Origin: Deinococcus sp.
GTDB lineage: Bacteria > Deinococcota > Deinococci > Deinococcales > Deinococcaceae
Direction: 5' to 3'
DNA length: 7,928 nucleotides
NCBI GenBank assembly: GCA_018260375.1
Contig: JAGLBF010000109.1
Span: 1 to 7,928, forward strand
A program made the position numbers and the translations under genes. Positions 5,819 through 7,928 of this stretch are shown here, in pieces. Below the pieces are notes generated by a model. The model saw only the letters and a list, made by a program, of their open reading frames with translations, was not told the origin of the DNA and made no database searches. Position 1 is the first letter of the stretch; every line of letters starts with the position of its first letter.

Positions 5819-6847
5819 ATGTCACTCGCGCATACTTTTTTCTCTGAGGACGTAGAGGTGCAGTTACAGTCCGGCTCTCCCCGCCTGGTCAGCGTGTGCG
5901 AAAAAGAAGCCCTGCTGCGTCAGGGCGTGTCGTACGGGCAACTGCTGACCCCCGAAGCCGTGCCCAGCCCCGCTCAAGAAGCCGCCTACGCCGCTGCTTT
6001 GGCCCGAGACGGCGAGCGCGTAGGCCGCTTGCTGGCGGTGCTCACGGCCCAGGTGCTGCGCGAATCGGGGAAGCCTGTACTGGTTTCACTGGCCCGTGCA
6101 GGCACGCCAGTAGGCTGCGCCATGCGGCGGCTGGCAAGGCACTGGGGCCATGACCTGCCGCACCACACCCTCAGCATCATTCGGGGCGAGGGCATAGACC
6201 AGGTAGCTCTGGCGCGGGTAAGGCAAGCCCACCCCATTGCCGACCTCTTTTTTGTAGATGGCTGGACGGGCAAGGGCAGTATCATGGGTACACTGACTCA
6301 GAGCCTGCCCGCAGGTATTTCGCCCCGCTTGGCGGTACTCAGTGACCCTGCAGGCGTAGCGCCCTACGCCGCCACCCACGACGACCTGTTGCTGCCCCAC
6401 GCGGCCCTCAACGCCACAGTGTGCGGGCTGCTGAGCCGTACGTTTGTCCAGCAGAGCGGCGGCCTGCATGCGGCCCGCACCGAAGAGCACCTGCGCTCAC
6501 TAGACCGTACCGGTGAGTACCTTGACGCACTAGAGCAGCTCAGCCGCCGTTTTGGGCCTGACGAGCGGCCCGAACCCACACCCCGCCCCCAGCGCCCCTG
6601 GGAAACTGTGCTGGCTTTGGCGGCGCAGGCGGGCGTCGTTGACCCGCACCTGGTCAAACCCAGCGTGGGTGAGGCCACCCGCGTCTTTTTGCGGCGCGAG
6701 CCTGCTGGTTTGTTGCTGCGCAGCGCAGCCCACCCCGCTACCCAACACCTGCTGGGCATGGCGCAGGAGCGCGGCGTGCCTGTCACCCTCTTGCCCGACT
6801 TACCCTACCTGGCAGCAGCCTGGATCGCCCCTGGAGACACCGAATGA
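5819..6847 (+). CDS. StiP-type PRTase-like protein with C-terminal PELOTA RNA-binding domain
   Basis: The 342-residue protein belongs to the family often labelled 'cysteine protease StiP', which comparative analysis treats as a PRTase-fold enzyme. The PRTase-like domain spans about residues 30-215: GKPVLVSLARAGTPVGCAMRR (85-104), LSIIRGEGID (118-127), and FVDGWTGKGSI (145-155), which corresponds to the PRPP/phosphate loop. It closes with SDPAGVAPYAATHDDLLLPHAALNATVCGL (175-204). A proline-rich linker (250-260) leads to a domain of about 75 residues (VVDPHLVKPSVGEATRVFLRREP onward) that matches the PELOTA-type RNA-binding domain of this family. The ATG at 5819 is preferred to the TTG directly before it. 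The protease label has little support in the sequence. In the module it probably acts on a base or ribosyl intermediate, perhaps on RNA or a tRNA-like substrate. The gene overlaps the lyase by 4 bases. Confidence 0.88.
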   Translation: MSLAHTFFSEDVEVQLQSGSPRLVSVCEKEALLRQGVSYGQLLTPEAVPSPAQEAAYAAALARDGERVGRLLAVLTAQVLRESGKPVLVSLARAGTPVGCAMRRLARHWGHDLPHHTLSIIRGEGIDQVALARVRQAHPIADLFFVDGWTGKGSIMGTLTQSLPAGISPRLAVLSDPAGVAPYAATHDDLLLPHAALNATVCGLLSRTFVQQSGGLHAARTEEHLRSLDRTGEYLDALEQLSRRFGPDERPEPTPRPQRPWETVLALAAQAGVVDPHLVKPSVGEATRVFLRREPAGLLLRSAAHPATQHLLGMAQERGVPVTLLPDLPYLAAAWIAPGDTE

Positions 6848-7770
6848 GCTTTGTACCGCCTATTGACCCCTGGGCACTGGGGGCCAGCCTCTACACACCC
6901 GCCACGCGCTCTGACCTCGCCGAGCTGGGAAACGGCAAGTACCCTGGACTGGGAAGCCTGATCTACTGCACCGAAGATGCCGTGCGCGAAGAAGACCTCC
7001 CCAGGGCGCTTGAAAACCTGCGCGGTTTGGCCCCACAGCTTGAGCTACGCAGGCCAGGCAGCCCGCTGCGCTTTATCCGCCCGCGCAGCCCAGAGGTGCT
7101 ATCAGCGCTGCTAGAGATGAATCTCAGTGGCATCACTGGCTTTGTGCTTCCCAAAATCCACGACGGCAACTTATCCAGTTATATGGCGGTGTTAGACCGC
7201 GCCGTACAGGTCAACCCAGAGGCCCCAACCACCGTACTGGCCACTCTGGAAACCCGCGAGGCCCTGAGCGAGCACCGCATGAGCCTGCTGCGTGACCTCA
7301 TTTTTCAAGAAGGCTGGCAAGAGCGCATCGGGGGGCTGCGCATCGGCGGCAATGACCTGATGCACGCGCTGGGGCTGCGGCGTACGCCAGGCCAAATCCT
7401 GTATGACGGCCCGCTAGAACGGGTTATCAGTATGTTGCTGGGGGTTTTTAAGCCGTACGGCTTCACGCTTTCTAGTCCTGTCTACGAAGTCTTTTCGGAC
7501 CCTGAAACTCTACGGCGCGAACTGACCCGTGACCTGGCCTACGGGCTGTGTGGCAAGACCATTATCCACCCCACGCAGCTACCAGTGGTGCTAGAAAGTT
7601 ACCAGGTAGACCGGGCCGAGCTGGATGAAGCACAGGCTATTTTAGACCCCACCGCTCCCGCCGTCTTTCAGATGAATGGACGCATGTGCGAACCCGCCAC
7701 TCACTCACGCTGGGCAAACGACATCATCAGCCGCGCCAGATGGTACGGCCTTCGCCCCCATTTCCCCTGA
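6844..7770 (+). CDS. HpcH/HpaI aldolase / CitE-like C-C bond lyase of the module
   Basis: This 308-residue TIM-barrel protein resembles the beta subunit of citrate lyase and HpcH/HpaI aldolases, which make or break C-C bonds through a metal-bound enolate. Expected positions are visible: the arginine strand LRFIRPRSPE (R77), the metal ligand glutamate in VLATLETREAL (E136), the aspartate in RIGGNDLMHALGL (D171), and GLCGKTIIHPTQL (K238, H242) near the C terminus. It belongs to the divergent subgroup found only with ATP-grasp, PRTase/TRSP, HAD and StiP genes, where it is predicted to form or cleave a precursor of the metabolite. The ATG overlaps the preceding stop in an ATGA, and GGAG (6833-6836) precedes it by 7 bases, so translation is coupled. 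It is the last gene on the window. The substrate cannot be read from the sequence. Confidence 0.88.
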   Translation: MSFVPPIDPWALGASLYTPATRSDLAELGNGKYPGLGSLIYCTEDAVREEDLPRALENLRGLAPQLELRRPGSPLRFIRPRSPEVLSALLEMNLSGITGFVLPKIHDGNLSSYMAVLDRAVQVNPEAPTTVLATLETREALSEHRMSLLRDLIFQEGWQERIGGLRIGGNDLMHALGLRRTPGQILYDGPLERVISMLLGVFKPYGFTLSSPVYEVFSDPETLRRELTRDLAYGLCGKTIIHPTQLPVVLESYQVDRAELDEAQAILDPTAPAVFQMNGRMCEPATHSRWANDIISRARWYGLRPHFP

Positions 7771-7842
7771 GCGCTCTTTGGTCAGCGGCTCCTGCTCCCC
7801 GCCCGGATTGCACCGCGTGTTGAGCAGGGTTCATATCGCCGT

Positions 7843-7883
7843 CCGTATCACCTGATTTCAGCTTTAACTGACCGCTGATACGG
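7843..7883. repeat. Short inverted repeat with ATACGG termini next to the right-end repeat
   Basis: CCGTATCA at 7843-7850 is the exact reverse complement of TGATACGG at 7876-7883, which is also the first eight bases of the repeat copy at 7876. Either a 41-base stem-loop is present, or the end of another, oppositely oriented element lies directly beside this one. A weaker pairing of CCTGCTC (7791-7797) with GAGCAGG (7822-7828) lies between it and the lyase stop. Neither has a T run, so no terminator is called. Confidence 0.45.
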
Positions 7884-7928
7884 ATTCCGATTGATTTGGC
7901 GTACTTCCGAATCAATCCGAGCGGATGC
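7876..7928 (+). repeat. Proximal part of the ~140-bp MITE-like repeat, cut by the window end
   Basis: These 53 bases match the reverse complement of 5703-5755 with four substitutions and no gaps. The copy starts with TGATACGGATTCCG, the terminal repeat, and runs off the window end in the middle of the element. It lies 105 bases after the lyase stop codon. Confidence 0.85.

Noticed and set aside
1..7928. CRISPR array, tRNA or rRNA genes
   Set aside because: No regularly spaced short direct repeats, no tRNA-like cloverleaf segments and no rRNA-like sequence were seen; the only repeats are the dispersed element copies.

Overview
The window looks like chromosomal DNA from a fairly GC-rich bacterium, most probably a Deinococcus or close relative. 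The grounds are a heme catalase of about 540 residues like those of Deinococcus, promoter boxes placed so close to start codons that at least one transcript is probably leaderless, and short dispersed intergenic repeats with ATACGGA termini. The assignment comes from pattern recognition, not from a search.

Layout: bases 1-66 are part of a dispersed repeat. Bases 223-1848 encode a monofunctional heme catalase with a clear ribosome binding site, a candidate promoter and a palindrome at the expected transcription start. A hairpin that can serve as a terminator follows at 1898-1935, then a small three-helix membrane protein of the CBU_0592 type (2012-2266). Bases 2462-7770 hold five same-strand genes: an ATP-grasp ligase, a phosphoribosyltransferase fused to a TRSP domain, a HAD-family phosphatase, a StiP-type phosphoribosyltransferase-like protein with a C-terminal PELOTA-type RNA-binding domain, and a CitE/HpcH-like C-C bond lyase. 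The first three are overlapping or tightly spaced, and the last two overlap by 4 bases. A gap of about 306 bases between the third and fourth gene contains a complete copy of the repeat and a probable leaderless promoter for the second half.

The five enzymes match the biosynthetic module that comparative genomics has linked to tellurite-resistance (Ter) stress systems. That module is predicted to build a nucleoside-like or ribosylated metabolite: the lyase and the two PRTase-fold proteins would make and attach a base-like moiety, the HAD enzyme would remove phosphate, and the ATP-grasp enzyme would ligate a further group. The order of steps is inference. No TerB, TerC, TerD or TerZ gene lies inside the window. 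The neighbouring catalase gives the locus a possible oxidative or metal stress theme.

The most notable non-coding structure is a MITE-like element of about 140 bases. It is complete and inverted at 5616-5755, and partial copies run off both ends of the window (its last part at 1-66, its first part at 7876-7928). The window may therefore be a whole assembly contig broken at repeats.
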